The translations under genes were made by a program, and so were the position numbers. The notes beneath the pieces are model-generated. The model saw only the letters and a list, made by a program, of their open reading frames with translations, was not told the DNA's origin and ran no database searches. A stretch of DNA of 64,000 nt from Roseovarius nubinhibens ISM (GTDB lineage: Bacteria; Pseudomonadota; Alphaproteobacteria; Rhodobacterales; Rhodobacteraceae), in assembly GCF_000152625.1 (NCBI RefSeq), contig NZ_CH724156.1, positions 1,613,466 through 1,677,465 of the forward strand. Reading direction: 5' to 3'. Below, piece by piece: positions 28,294 through 37,058 of this stretch (its first letter is position 1; every line of letters starts with the position of its first letter).

Positions 28294-29142
28294 ATGGCAG
28301 TGTTAGCACGGCTGACTGGCGCTTTGACGCGCGCATTCTTGATGGTGTTGCTGGTTGCAATGCCCTCGCTGATCGTCCCCGGCGTGGCCGAGGACACATC
28401 GCAGATGGTCGTGGCCACCGCCTTTGTGGCGGCCATCATGGTCTTTATCGAATATAACGGCAGCTCGACCAGCATCCTCGAATTCCGCTTTGCGCCCCCG
28501 TACAACCGGCTGAAATTCGGCTTTATCGCGGCCACGGTCCTGTTTCTGTCACTCACAGCGCGCAGCCCGATAGAAGCGGCGCCGATCTCGGATCTGGCGG
28601 CGGGGCTCGGCCGTGTGATCGGCAATGCGCTCGACTTCCCCTATTCGCCCGTGCGCTCGATGACCAACCTGATGCCGGTGGGCGCGGATGCCAAATCGAT
28701 CGACGCCGTGCGCAGCGCCGCCGGGGTGAGCTATGCCGCCGCGATGATGATGGCGCTGACCTTCCTGATGATGGTCCTGTTCTTTGGTTGGCCCGTGCGC
28801 AATGGCGCGTTCAACGTCTGCCTCAACCTGCCGCTCTTTGACCCGACCGGCGGCGGCGATGTGGTGGACCGGCTGCAGCGCGATGCCGGGCTTAACGTTT
28901 CCTTAGGGTTTGTCCTGCCATTCTTGATCCCGGTCGGTCTCGTGCTGATCACGAATTTCGCGGAGAAAGTGGGATATCTGCTGCCTCTCAACCTGATCTG
29001 GATCACCTGCGCTTGGGCCTTTCTTCCGGCGAGCCTGATCATGCGCGGTGTCGCCATGTTCCGGATCGCCGGTCTGATCAGCCAGAAGCGCCAGCGCGCC
29101 TATGCCAAGGCCGAGGCCGAGCCCGAGCTGCAAATCGCCTAA
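28294..29142 (+). CDS. Hypothetical six-helix membrane protein
   Basis: 282 aa with about six hydrophobic segments: AFLMVLLVAMPSLIVPGVA, MVVATAFVAAIMVFIEY, FGFIAATVLFLSLTA, SYAAAMMMALTFLMMVLFFGW, SLGFVLPFLIPVGLVLITNF and IWITCAWAFLPASLIMRGVA. The C-terminal tail is basic then acidic (KRQRAYAKAEAEPE). A GAAGGGA ribosome-binding site precedes the ATG. The protein looks like a conserved Rhodobacterales inner-membrane protein, but I do not recognise a named family. Its stop overlaps the start region of the secreted phosphodiesterase gene, so the two are probably made together. Confidence 0.8.
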   Translation: MAVLARLTGALTRAFLMVLLVAMPSLIVPGVAEDTSQMVVATAFVAAIMVFIEYNGSSTSILEFRFAPPYNRLKFGFIAATVLFLSLTARSPIEAAPISDLAAGLGRVIGNALDFPYSPVRSMTNLMPVGADAKSIDAVRSAAGVSYAAAMMMALTFLMMVLFFGWPVRNGAFNVCLNLPLFDPTGGGDVVDRLQRDAGLNVSLGFVLPFLIPVGLVLITNFAEKVGYLLPLNLIWITCAWAFLPASLIMRGVAMFRIAGLISQKRQRAYAKAEAEPELQIA

Positions 29143-30194
29143 TCACTACCTTCGTCCTTTGGCTCAGCGTGCTCTTTTGGGCGGGCGGGGCAGGGGCTGA
29201 CACGCTGCGTCTCGCCACATGGAATGTCGAACTCTCGCGTGCCGGGCCGGGGATCTTGCTCCGGGATCTGCGGCGCGGCGATGCGCAGGCGGATGCGGTG
29301 GCCGAGATCATCGCGGACCACGCCCCGGATATCCTCTTGCTGCAAGGCGTCGACCATGACGCCGATCACCTCGCGCTTCTGGCCCTGCAGAGCCGCATCG
29401 CCCAGGCGGGTTATAGCCTGCCCTATCGCTACGCCCCGCCACCCAATAGCGGCCTCGCCTCCGGTCATGATCTCGATGGTGATGGCCGCTTGGGCGAGCC
29501 TGAGGATGCGCAGGGCTTTGGCCGGTTCCGGGGTGAGGGCGGCATGGCTCTGTTGTCCCGCTATCCGATTGCGGCGGCGCAAGACCTGAGCGGATTTCTC
29601 TGGGTCGACCTACCCCATGCCCTTCTGTTCGAGGACACGGGCGCGCCGCTCTTTCCGGCCGCTGTGCTGCGCGATCTGCGGCTCGCTTCTGTGGCACAAT
29701 GGCGGGTTGAGGTGACAGCGCCGCAAGGGCGGATCACCCTCTTTGCCTTTCACGCGGGACCGCCGGTATTCGATGGGCCAGAGGACCGGAACGGCCGCCG
29801 CAATCATGATCAGCTGATGTTCTGGCAACATGTTCTGGCCGGTGAGTTAGATGGCGGCCTCGGTCCGATGCCCGAGGGCCGCTTTGTGCTCATGGGCGAT
29901 GCCAACCAAGACCCGCAGCGCGGCGAGGGGCGCAAGGCCGCGATCCGGACGCTTCTCGGCGATCCGCGCCTGCAAGACCCGAGGCCGTCTCATGGCGACG
30001 GCACTGAGATGACTACCGTCCACTGGCCCCAGACCGGACCGATGCGCGTCGACTACATCCTGCCGTCGCGCGATTGGGAGGTTGCCGCTTCAGGCGTGCA
30101 TTGGCCCAAGACCGGGCCCAACACCGGGCCAGAGGCCGCGCGCGCAGAGGCCGCCAGCCGCCACCGGCTTGTCTGGGTTGATCTTACCTGGTGA
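29142..30194 (+). CDS. Endonuclease/exonuclease/phosphatase-family protein, secreted; start codon uncertain
   Basis: About 350 aa. After a hydrophobic signal (TTFVLWLSVLFWAGGAGA) comes an EEP domain: LRLATWNVEL, DILLLQGVDHDADHL, FVLMGDANQDP and MRVDYILPS hold the usual Asn, Glu-equivalent and Asp/His positions. GFGRFRGEGGMALLSRYPI is also family-like. The family hydrolyses phosphodiester bonds in nucleic acids or lipids. No ATG, GTG or TTG lies at the natural start: the previous stop and this frame meet as TAATC, where TAATG would be expected. Candidates are the non-canonical ATC at 29142, a GTG at 29169 that would cut the signal, or an ATG at 29013 deep in the upstream gene. Confidence 0.75.
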   Translation: MTTFVLWLSVLFWAGGAGADTLRLATWNVELSRAGPGILLRDLRRGDAQADAVAEIIADHAPDILLLQGVDHDADHLALLALQSRIAQAGYSLPYRYAPPPNSGLASGHDLDGDGRLGEPEDAQGFGRFRGEGGMALLSRYPIAAAQDLSGFLWVDLPHALLFEDTGAPLFPAAVLRDLRLASVAQWRVEVTAPQGRITLFAFHAGPPVFDGPEDRNGRRNHDQLMFWQHVLAGELDGGLGPMPEGRFVLMGDANQDPQRGEGRKAAIRTLLGDPRLQDPRPSHGDGTEMTTVHWPQTGPMRVDYILPSRDWEVAASGVHWPKTGPNTGPEAARAEAASRHRLVWVDLTW

Positions 30195-30206
30195 TGGGTG
30201 CGCGCG

Positions 30207-31097
30207 TCAGACCCACTTGGCCAGCGGCGGCAGTGACATCAGCACCGCATCCGGGTCGTGCCCGGTGGCGAGGCCGAATTTCGTGCCCCGGTCATAGACG
30301 AGGTTATATTCCGCATAGAGCCCACGATGGACGAGCTGCGCCTCTTTGTCAGCCTCGGTCCAGGTCTGACCCCGGCGCCGCTCGACCAGCGGCAGATAGG
30401 CGGGCAAGAAGGCGCGGCCGATGTCTTGGGTGAGCGCGAAATCCGCCTCCCAATCACCGCTGTTGCGGTCATCCATGAAAACGCCGCCCACGCCCCGCGC
30501 CCGTCCACGATGGGGGATATAGAAATATTCATCCGCCCAGCGTTTGAGATCGGGGTAAAGCGCCGGATCATGCGGGTCGAGATGGGATTGCAGCGTGCTG
30601 TGGAAATGCGCCGTGTCCTCGTCATATTCGAGACAGGGGTTGAGGTCCGCCCCGCCGCCAAACCACCATGCCCCGGGCGTCCAGAACATCCGCGTGTTCA
30701 TATGGACCGCGGGCACATGCGGGTTCTGCATATGCGCCACCAGCGAAATCCCCGACGCCCAAAAGCTCGGGTTCTCTGCGATCCCCGGCACGCCACGCGC
30801 CGCCATGGATTTCTGCGCCGCAGGGCTCAGCCTGCCATGCACTTCCGAGACATTGACGCCCACTTTTTCGAAGACCCGTCCGTTGCGCATCACGCTCATC
30901 AGGCCGCCACCCGCGTCCGACCCGTCCTCAGCCGTGCGTTTGGTGTCACGCAGCTCGAACCGTCCCGCAGGCTGATCCGCGCGCGGGCCGTCCTCATGTC
31001 GGGTCTCCACCTCTTCGAAGGCATCGACGATCTCGTCGCGCAATGCGCGGAACCACGCGGCGGCGCGGGATTTTTCTTCGGGAAGATCTTGGGTCAT
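30207..31097 (-). CDS. hemF: Oxygen-dependent coproporphyrinogen III oxidase
   Basis: 296 aa. Converts coproporphyrinogen III to protoporphyrinogen IX with O2 in haem and bacteriochlorophyll synthesis. Hallmarks are EKVGVNVSEVHG, HMNTRMFWTPGAWWFGGGADLNPC, FYIPHRGRARGVGGVFMDD and YAEYNLVYDRGTKFGLATG. Full length. It lies 6 nt after the SDR gene on the same strand and is probably cotranscribed with it. It converges with the phosphodiesterase gene. Confidence 0.95.
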   Translation of the reverse strand: MTQDLPEEKSRAAAWFRALRDEIVDAFEEVETRHEDGPRADQPAGRFELRDTKRTAEDGSDAGGGLMSVMRNGRVFEKVGVNVSEVHGRLSPAAQKSMAARGVPGIAENPSFWASGISLVAHMQNPHVPAVHMNTRMFWTPGAWWFGGGADLNPCLEYDEDTAHFHSTLQSHLDPHDPALYPDLKRWADEYFYIPHRGRARGVGGVFMDDRNSGDWEADFALTQDIGRAFLPAYLPLVERRRGQTWTEADKEAQLVHRGLYAEYNLVYDRGTKFGLATGHDPDAVLMSLPPLAKWV

Positions 31098-31103
31098 CGT
31101 GTC

Positions 31104-31907
31104 TTAATGTGCCGGGGTTGAAACGGGGTCCAACAATGTGCGCCCGCCATCCAGCGTCACCACCTGACCGGTCATGAAGCTTGACGCATCGCTGGCCAGA
31201 TATTGCACCGTTTCCGTGAGCTCGGTCGATGGGGCAATCCGTCCCACCGGGGTGTTGCTCTCGATCTCCTTGCGCGCCTCGGGGTTCTCCTTGAGCGCCT
31301 CTTGCAAGGACGCGCTCATCACCGAGCCAAAGGCCAGCGCGTTGACCCGGATGCGATGCGGGGCCAGCGTCACGGCCAGCGAGCGGGTCATCTGATCCAG
31401 CGCGGCGGTCGAGATCGAATAGGCCATCAGCCGCGGGTTGGCATGACGCGCGGCAATCGACGACAGGTTCACGATCGCGCCCGCCGAGCCGTTGCCCTCT
31501 TGGCCCTCGGATTGCTTGATCATCCGTTTGGCCACCATTTGCGACAGCCGCAGCGAGGTCATCAAGTTCTGCTGAAGCAGCATCTCGACGCCGTCATCAT
31601 CGGGATCGAGCGGCTCGGATTCGACCACCTGACGCGAGGCATTGACCAGAATATCAACCGTCTCAAACGCATCCACCGTCGCCGAGAGCAGGTTTGCCAG
31701 CGTGAGCTTTTCGCGCAAATCGCCGGCGAAATAGCGTAGCGTATCGCTCTCCTCGGGGCTGCCAAGCTCCTTGATCAGCCGCTCTTCGTCCATATCGGCG
31801 AGCATCACATTCGCGCCCTTGTTGGCAAAGTGCCGCCCGATGGCGAGCCCGATTCCATTGGCCCCGCCGGTGACGATCGCGGTCTTGCCGCTGAGTGAAA
31901 ATGCCAT
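31104..31907 (-). CDS. Short-chain dehydrogenase/reductase-like protein lacking the catalytic Lys
   Basis: 267-aa Rossmann-fold protein. The cofactor motif is TGGANGIG (13-20), the acidic residue after strand 2 (LADMD) suggests NAD, and the catalytic Ser is in IVNLSSIAA (149/150). The Tyr segment reads AYSISTAALDQM: Tyr163 is present but the residue four places on, always Lys in active classical SDRs, is Thr167 (ACC codon). The usual NNAG is replaced by VNASR. It may be a weak or non-catalytic SDR. It is upstream of hemF in the same unit. Confidence 0.85.
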   Translation of the reverse strand: MAFSLSGKTAIVTGGANGIGLAIGRHFANKGANVMLADMDEERLIKELGSPEESDTLRYFAGDLREKLTLANLLSATVDAFETVDILVNASRQVVESEPLDPDDDGVEMLLQQNLMTSLRLSQMVAKRMIKQSEGQEGNGSAGAIVNLSSIAARHANPRLMAYSISTAALDQMTRSLAVTLAPHRIRVNALAFGSVMSASLQEALKENPEARKEIESNTPVGRIAPSTELTETVQYLASDASSFMTGQVVTLDGGRTLLDPVSTPAH

Positions 31908-31954
31908 GGAAAACGTTCCTCTTCCGGTGCCTTCGCGGCGCAGCCTAGGTCAAT

Positions 31955-32944
31955 TCATCCCGCTTGGCGAGATGGGCGGCGCGCGTGGAAAATCTTGAAC
32001 CGATTGTCGCCGGTGACAAGCGCGACATCGCCGAAACAGCTGCCAAGCGTGGTCTCATAGGGCAGGTGGCGATTGGCCACCATCCAGAGCTGCCCCGACG
32101 GTTTGAGCAGCCGTGCCGCTGCCCGGATAAAGTCGCGGCCCAGCTCGGGCTCGGCGGTGCGGCCGGTGTGAAACGGCGGGTTCATCACCACCGCGTCGAG
32201 CCGCGCGTCGGGCGTCCAATTGCGTGCGTCCTGCCAGTGGAACTGCGCGCGCGCATCGTCGAGATTGCGCCGGGCACAGGCGAGGGCATCATGCTCGGCC
32301 TCGACCAGATGCACCGTCTCGATCCCCTCGATCTGCAGGATGCGGGAGGACAGGTAACCCCAGCCCGCCCCGAGATCGGCCACGTCACGGCCAAGCTTGG
32401 CAGGCAATGCATTGGCCAGTGCCTCGGACGCCGGATCGATCCCATCGGCGGAAAACACGCCCGGCAGCGTGGTCAGCCCCGGTGCCACTTCGCGCGGGCC
32501 TTGAGCGGCCCAATCGGCAAAGGCCGTCGCGTCACCTGTGAACCAGAAAAGCTTGCCATGCGCCTTGTTCACCGGGCCAGACAAATCGGCCCGCTTGCGG
32601 CAGTCGCGCAGCACCGCATCGACCCCGTCCGTCTTGACCCCGTCCACGACCACCACGCCGCTTTGCGCACTAGCGCGGGCGATGGCGGCGCGGGTCTTGT
32701 CCTTGGCCCGCGACAGGCAGACCAGCGTCAGCGCGGCGGGCTCATCCCACTCAGTGACACAGCGGAACCCCTGCTGTTCGAAATGGGTGAAATCGGGCTG
32801 AAACCCGGTGACCACCACCGAACGGTCGCGCGGCAGCGCCGACAGATCGGCCCCCTGCACGGGATTGCGGATCACGATGGCCCCGGCGTCGGGCAGGGAC
32901 AGCCCGAACTCGTCGAGCGCAAGAGACAGTCGAAGACCGGTCAC
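31955..32944 (-). CDS. Class I methyltransferase, RsmC/RlmG type (rRNA guanine-N2)
   Basis: 329 aa with a GTG start. The protein has two related halves: an N-terminal degenerate domain and a C-terminal MTS domain. SAM-binding is seen in VADLGAGWGYLSS and VHLVEAEHDALACARRN. The catalytic N-x-P-F motif is VVMNPPFHTGRTAE, typical of enzymes that methylate exocyclic amino groups of guanine in 16S or 23S rRNA. It lies 4 nt after clpS on the same strand. Choice between RsmC and RlmG is not possible by eye. Confidence 0.82.
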   Translation of the reverse strand: MTGLRLSLALDEFGLSLPDAGAIVIRNPVQGADLSALPRDRSVVVTGFQPDFTHFEQQGFRCVTEWDEPAALTLVCLSRAKDKTRAAIARASAQSGVVVVDGVKTDGVDAVLRDCRKRADLSGPVNKAHGKLFWFTGDATAFADWAAQGPREVAPGLTTLPGVFSADGIDPASEALANALPAKLGRDVADLGAGWGYLSSRILQIEGIETVHLVEAEHDALACARRNLDDARAQFHWQDARNWTPDARLDAVVMNPPFHTGRTAEPELGRDFIRAAARLLKPSGQLWMVANRHLPYETTLGSCFGDVALVTGDNRFKIFHARRPSRQAG

Positions 32945-32948
32945 GTGG

Positions 32949-33293
32949 CTATTCTTTTTCCATGGTGCATTGCAGCGGATGCTGATGCTGGCGCGCGAAA
33001 TCCATCACTTGCGCGACCTTGGTTTCGGCGATCTCATGGCTGAACACCCCGACCACCGCGACGCCCTTCTTGTGAACGGTCAGCATGATTTCGAAGGCTT
33101 CGGCATGGGTCATGCCAAAGAACCGTTCGAGCACATGCACGACGAATTCCATGGGCGTGTAATCATCATTGAGCAGCAACACCTTGTAGAGCGGCGGCCG
33201 CTTTGTCTTGGGGCGCGTCGCGACGGCGACGGAGATATGACCATCTCCATCGTCCTGTCCGCTGGAATTGAGCTGAAAAACCTGTCGTGTCAT
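32949..33293 (-). CDS. clpS: ATP-dependent Clp protease adaptor ClpS
   Basis: 114 aa. It delivers N-degron substrates to ClpAP. The core [20 protein letters not shown] contains the Asn-Asp pair that reads the substrate N terminus. [26 protein letters not shown] forms the ClpA-binding face. The N-terminal ~30 residues are flexible and polar, as usual. clpA is not next to it. It is divergent from the HAD hydrolase gene. Confidence 0.93.
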   Translation of the reverse strand: MTRQVFQLNSSGQDDGDGHISVAVATRPKTKRPPLYKVLLLNDDYTPMEFVVHVLERFFGMTHAEAFEIMLTVHKKGVAVVGVFSHEIAETKVAQVMDFARQHQHPLQCTMEKE

Positions 33294-33392
33294 ACCAACA
33301 AAGATTGGTCCCGGGGCGCCTGTGTCAACGGGGTGTATATAGCCTCTTGCACGGGTATGAAAAGAGGCGCGTCACCTGACAGAGGGAAGAAC

Positions 33393-34097
33393 ATGCCAAA
33401 ATTGCAGACAATCGGCGTCGATGCGGATGACACGCTTTGGCATAATGAGCGGTATTTTCGCCTCACCCATGACCGGTTTGCCGATCTGCTCGCGCCCTAT
33501 TCCGATGCGCTGGACATGGTCGAACGGCTCAAATCGGCGGAGAAGCGCAATCTCGGCCTCTATGGCTTTGGGGTCAAAGGTTTCGTTTTGTCCATGGTGG
33601 AAACCGCCGTCGAGGTCACCGATGGCGCGGTGCCCGGGCATGTGGTGTCCGAGCTGTTGCAGGCGGGCCAGGACATGCTGCGCTATCCGATCGAGCTATT
33701 GCCCCATGCGCGCGACACGCTTCAGCAGATCGCGGCGGAGTATCACCTCGTGCTCATCACCAAGGGCGATCTTTGGGACCAAGAGCGCAAGCTCGCGCAA
33801 TCGGGTCTCGGCGATCTCTTCGATGCGGTCGAGATCGTCAGCGACAAGACGCCCGAGATTTACACGCGGCTCTTCGCCCGCCACGGCCCTGGACCAGATC
33901 GCGCCGCTATGGTTGGCAATTCTCTGCGCTCGGATGTGGCGCCGATGATTGCGGCGGGCGGCTGGGGCATCCATGTGCCGCAAGAGCTCAGCTGGGACTA
34001 CGAGGCCGAGGCCAGCCCGCAAACCGCCCCGAGGTTTCGTGAGATTGCCGATCTCTCGGCACTGCCGGCGCTTCTCGACGAGATTGCCCGCGTCTGA
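33393..34097 (+). CDS. HAD-family hydrolase
   Basis: 234 aa. Motif I is IGVDADDTLWHNERYF (nucleophile Asp in DxDxT form), motif II lies in LVLITKGDL, the motif III Lys lies in DKTPEIY, and the motif IV-like region is AMVGNSLRSDVAPMIAAGG. A helical cap sits between motifs I and II. These proteins dephosphorylate small metabolites; the substrate is unknown. The ATG at 33393 has an AGAGGG ribosome-binding site; the frame is open much further upstream but that part is antisense to clpS and rsmC-like sequence. Its stop abuts the convergent zapE stop. Confidence 0.87.
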   Translation: MPKLQTIGVDADDTLWHNERYFRLTHDRFADLLAPYSDALDMVERLKSAEKRNLGLYGFGVKGFVLSMVETAVEVTDGAVPGHVVSELLQAGQDMLRYPIELLPHARDTLQQIAAEYHLVLITKGDLWDQERKLAQSGLGDLFDAVEIVSDKTPEIYTRLFARHGPGPDRAAMVGNSLRSDVAPMIAAGGWGIHVPQELSWDYEAEASPQTAPRFREIADLSALPALLDEIARV

Positions 34098-35156
34098 TCA
34101 GCCCTGCGCCCAGTCCTGTGACTGCATCTCGCGCAGCCGGCTTGCCGTGCGCTCGAATTCGAACGTGCCTTCGCCCTCGACATAGAGATATTCCGGGGCC
34201 GCCGCCGCCGAACAGATGAGCTTGACCCGCGCCTCGTAGAGCGCGTCGATCAGTGTCACAAACCGCTTGGCCTCGTTGAAATTCGACCGGCTGAGCTGCG
34301 GAATGTTTTCCAGCACCAACACCCGACAGGCCTCGGCCAGCGCCAGATAATCCGCCGGGCCAAGCGGCTTGCCGCAGAGATCGTAAAAGCTCGCCCGCGC
34401 CACCCCGTTGTGAAAGGCCGGGATCAGCACCTCGCGCTTTTGCACGATCAGACTGTGCGGCTTGGCCGCGCCGCCGGTCAGGCTCTGCCAGATGTCGTCG
34501 ATCTTGGCGCGGCTTTCGGCATTCACCGGGGTGAAATAGGTCTGGCTCCCCGCGATCCGGTCCTGCCGGTAATCCTTGGGCGAGGCCAGCTCATGCACCA
34601 CGAGATTTTGTTTGAGCTTGTCGATGAAGGGCAGGAACAGCTGCCGATTAAGCCCGTCCTTGTAGAGGTCATCCGGCACCCGGTTCGACGTGGTGACCAC
34701 CACCACCCCCGCCGCAAACATTGCCTCAAAGAGCCGCCCGACAATCATCGCATCGGTGATATCGGTGATCTGCATCTCGTCCAGCGCCAAGAGCCGCAGC
34801 TCATCCGTCACCGATTTCGCCACCGGGGCCAGCGCATCCTCGATGCCCTTTTGGCGGGCCGCATGCATCCCGGCATGGATTTCCTGCATGAAGGCGTGGA
34901 AATGCACCCGGCGTGACGGCACATCGAGCGAGGCTACGAACATATCCATCAACATGGATTTGCCGCGCCCCACACCGCCCCAGAGATAGAGCCCCTTGGG
35001 CGGCTCTGGCGCCTTGCGGAACCAGCCCGTCTTTGCGGGCGTGTCGAGCGCGGCGCGAATGCGCTCGAACTCGGGCAGCGCAGCCAGCTGCGCGGGGTCG
35101 GGTGTCAGCTCGCCCGAGGCGGTCAGGCGATCATAGAGTTGCGGCAGAGTTTCCAT
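34098..35156 (-). CDS. zapE: Cell division protein ZapE (AFG1-like ATPase)
   Basis: About 352 aa AAA+ ATPase. Walker A is LWGGVGRGKSMLMDMFV and Walker B is LLALDEMQITDITDAMIVGRL. FHAFMQEIHAGMH and TTSNRVPDDLYKDGLNRQLFLPFI are highly characteristic of ZapE. In E. coli it associates with the Z ring and modulates FtsZ bundles. The ATG at 35156 is preferred; a TTG two codons upstream is also in frame. Confidence 0.93.
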   Translation of the reverse strand: METLPQLYDRLTASGELTPDPAQLAALPEFERIRAALDTPAKTGWFRKAPEPPKGLYLWGGVGRGKSMLMDMFVASLDVPSRRVHFHAFMQEIHAGMHAARQKGIEDALAPVAKSVTDELRLLALDEMQITDITDAMIVGRLFEAMFAAGVVVVTTSNRVPDDLYKDGLNRQLFLPFIDKLKQNLVVHELASPKDYRQDRIAGSQTYFTPVNAESRAKIDDIWQSLTGGAAKPHSLIVQKREVLIPAFHNGVARASFYDLCGKPLGPADYLALAEACRVLVLENIPQLSRSNFNEAKRFVTLIDALYEARVKLICSAAAAPEYLYVEGEGTFEFERTASRLREMQSQDWAQG

Positions 35157-35197
35157 GGTCAAGCCTTACCGCGCCACGTCCCGAGGGAAAAGTACCA

Positions 35198-35644
35198 TCA
35201 CGCCCGCGCATCCTTGGGCGAGCCCATGACCACATAGGAGGTGATGGCGTTGACCTGCGGCAAGGTGCCGATCACATCGGTATGAAACGCCTTGTATGCG
35301 GGCAGGTCGGCCACTTCGATGCGCAAGAGATATTCGACCGCACCGGTGATGTTATGACACTCGACCACTTCCGGCGCGGCCTCCATCGCCCGCTCGAACG
35401 CCTGCTGCGCCGCCTTTGTATGCGCGTTGAGCCCAACGGTCGCATAGGCGACAAAGCCGATGCCCCGCGCGCCCCGGTCGATCCGGGCGCGATAGCCCGC
35501 GATCACGCCGCGCCGTTCGAGATCCTGCACCCGGCGCAGACAGGCCGAGGGCGAAAGCCCCACTTTCTCGGCCAGCTCGATATTGCTGATCCGGCCATTG
35601 CGCGAAAGTTCTTGCAATATGTGGTCTGAAATCTGGTCTATCAT
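35198..35644 (-). CDS. Lrp/AsnC-family transcriptional regulator
   Basis: 148 aa. The N-terminal HTH is ILQELSRNGRISNIELAEKVGLSPSACLRRVQDLERRGVI, followed by an RAM ligand-binding domain (VECHNITGAVEYLLRIEVADLPAYK). It is divergent from the LysE-type exporter gene across 104 nt, the classic arrangement for Lrp-type control of amino acid efflux. Confidence 0.9.
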   Translation of the reverse strand: MIDQISDHILQELSRNGRISNIELAEKVGLSPSACLRRVQDLERRGVIAGYRARIDRGARGIGFVAYATVGLNAHTKAAQQAFERAMEAAPEVVECHNITGAVEYLLRIEVADLPAYKAFHTDVIGTLPQVNAITSYVVMGSPKDARA

Positions 35645-35748
35645 GCCTAATAATTGCAGAATGAATTGTCCGGCGCAACAATTCGCAACCCGCTTGCGCC
35701 ACGTTCAGCATAAGATTGTGCCTCAACCTGACCTATCCCCGGTGCCCC

Positions 35749-36348
35749 ATGACCTTTGATCTGCTGACCGCGCTCGCCACCTTTGCCTTCGTGACCGTCA
35801 TCACGCCGGGGCCGAACAACCTCATGCTGATGGCCTCGGGCGCGAATTTCGGCTTTCGTCGCACGGTGCCGCATATGCTTGGCATCACAATCGGCTTCCC
35901 GAGCATGGTGTTCCTCGTCGGGGTCGGGGTCATGCAGGTCTTTGATCTCTGGCCGCTTTCCTACACACTGCTCAAGCTGTTGAGCGTGGTCTACCTGCTC
36001 TATCTCGCGTGGAAGATCGCCAATGCCGCGCCCCCGGAACAGGCGGCGACCGAGGGGAAGCCGCTGAGCTTCCTGCAATCGGCGGCCTTTCAATGGGTCA
36101 ATCCCAAGGCCTGGTCGATGTCGCTCTCGGCAATCATCCTCTATGCCACCGGCCGCAATCTCGAAGCGGTGCTCTGGGTCGCGGCGGTCTTTGTGGCGGT
36201 CTCGCTGATCTCGACGACAAGCTGGACGGTGATCGGTCAGGAAATGCGCCGCTTTCTCAAGAGCCCGCAGCGTCTGCGGATTTTCAACCGCGTGATGGCG
36301 GCCCTTCTGGTGGCGACGCTCATTCCCGTGCTATGGCCCGCGGGATAG
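35749..36348 (+). CDS. LysE/RhtB-family amino acid exporter
   Basis: 199-aa inner-membrane protein with six hydrophobic segments. The N-terminal hallmark is VTVITPGPNNLMLMASGANFGFRRTVPHMLGI. FQWVNPKAWSMSLSAII is the second conserved region. The ATG at 35749 gives the standard start. The substrate is probably an amino acid or derivative, exported when the divergent Lrp-type regulator senses excess. Confidence 0.9.
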   Translation: MTFDLLTALATFAFVTVITPGPNNLMLMASGANFGFRRTVPHMLGITIGFPSMVFLVGVGVMQVFDLWPLSYTLLKLLSVVYLLYLAWKIANAAPPEQAATEGKPLSFLQSAAFQWVNPKAWSMSLSAIILYATGRNLEAVLWVAAVFVAVSLISTTSWTVIGQEMRRFLKSPQRLRIFNRVMAALLVATLIPVLWPAG

Positions 36349-36372
36349 AGCCAGCACAGAGGCACGCACGGA

Positions 36373-37002
36373 ATGGCCCATACGATCCTGCACACCGCAG
36401 CCCTGCATCGCGACCGCTTCAAGGCGTTGCGCGATGCCATCGCGCCGGGCGCGCCGCTGACTCATAAGGTGCGCCCCGATCTTCTCGCCACCGCGCTCGA
36501 TCAGGGACCAGAGGCCGTGCGCGCGGATCTGGCGCAGCTCATCGCGGCGGCGGACGGCCCCGTTATGTGCAGCTGCACGACGCTCGGCCCCTTGGCGGAA
36601 GAGCTGGGCGCAATGCGCATCGACGCGCCGATGATGGAACGCGCGGCGGTGCTGGCGGCAGAGAAAGAAGGCTCTATCCTCCTCGCCTATTGTCTCGACA
36701 GCACCCTCGCCCCGAGCGTCGAGCTGCTCGACCGGGCGCTCGCGGCACAGGACCGAAAGACACGGGTGCACACGCTCTCGCTTGCCCCGTTCTGGGCGCT
36801 CTTTGAGGCGGGCCAGCAAGAAGCTTTTGAGGCCGTCATCGCCACCCAACTGCGCGAAGCGGTCAAATCTGTCGATGATCTCGCGGCAATCGTTCTGGCT
36901 CAGGCCTCCATGGCCGGGGCGGCACCCCGGCTCGCCGATCTCGCCACGCCGGTGCTCGCTTCGCCCGAAATCGGCTTGCGGGCCTTTCTCGATCTGGGAT
37001 GA
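36373..37002 (+). CDS. Aspartate/glutamate racemase-like protein, function unknown
   Basis: 209 aa. The sequence VMCSCTTLGPLAEELG resembles the first Cys site of the Asp/Glu/hydantoin racemase superfamily, and AAIVLAQASMAGAAPRLADLATPVLASPEIGLRAFL has the shape of the second half-site (usually G-C-T or A-C-A-S). There the second catalytic Cys is absent, so true two-base racemisation is unlikely. It follows the LysE gene by 24 nt and may be in the same unit. Confidence 0.65.
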   Translation: MAHTILHTAALHRDRFKALRDAIAPGAPLTHKVRPDLLATALDQGPEAVRADLAQLIAAADGPVMCSCTTLGPLAEELGAMRIDAPMMERAAVLAAEKEGSILLAYCLDSTLAPSVELLDRALAAQDRKTRVHTLSLAPFWALFEAGQQEAFEAVIATQLREAVKSVDDLAAIVLAQASMAGAAPRLADLATPVLASPEIGLRAFLDLG

Positions 37003-37058
37003 TTGCAAAAGAATGACGTAACGGCCATATAGGCCAACGCATCAGGTGGAGCGTGTAA

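Noticed and set aside
32808..33392. N-terminal extension of the HAD hydrolase frame
   Set aside because: It is antisense to clpS and the methyltransferase gene; the HAD motif I starts right after the ATG at 33393, which has a good ribosome-binding site.
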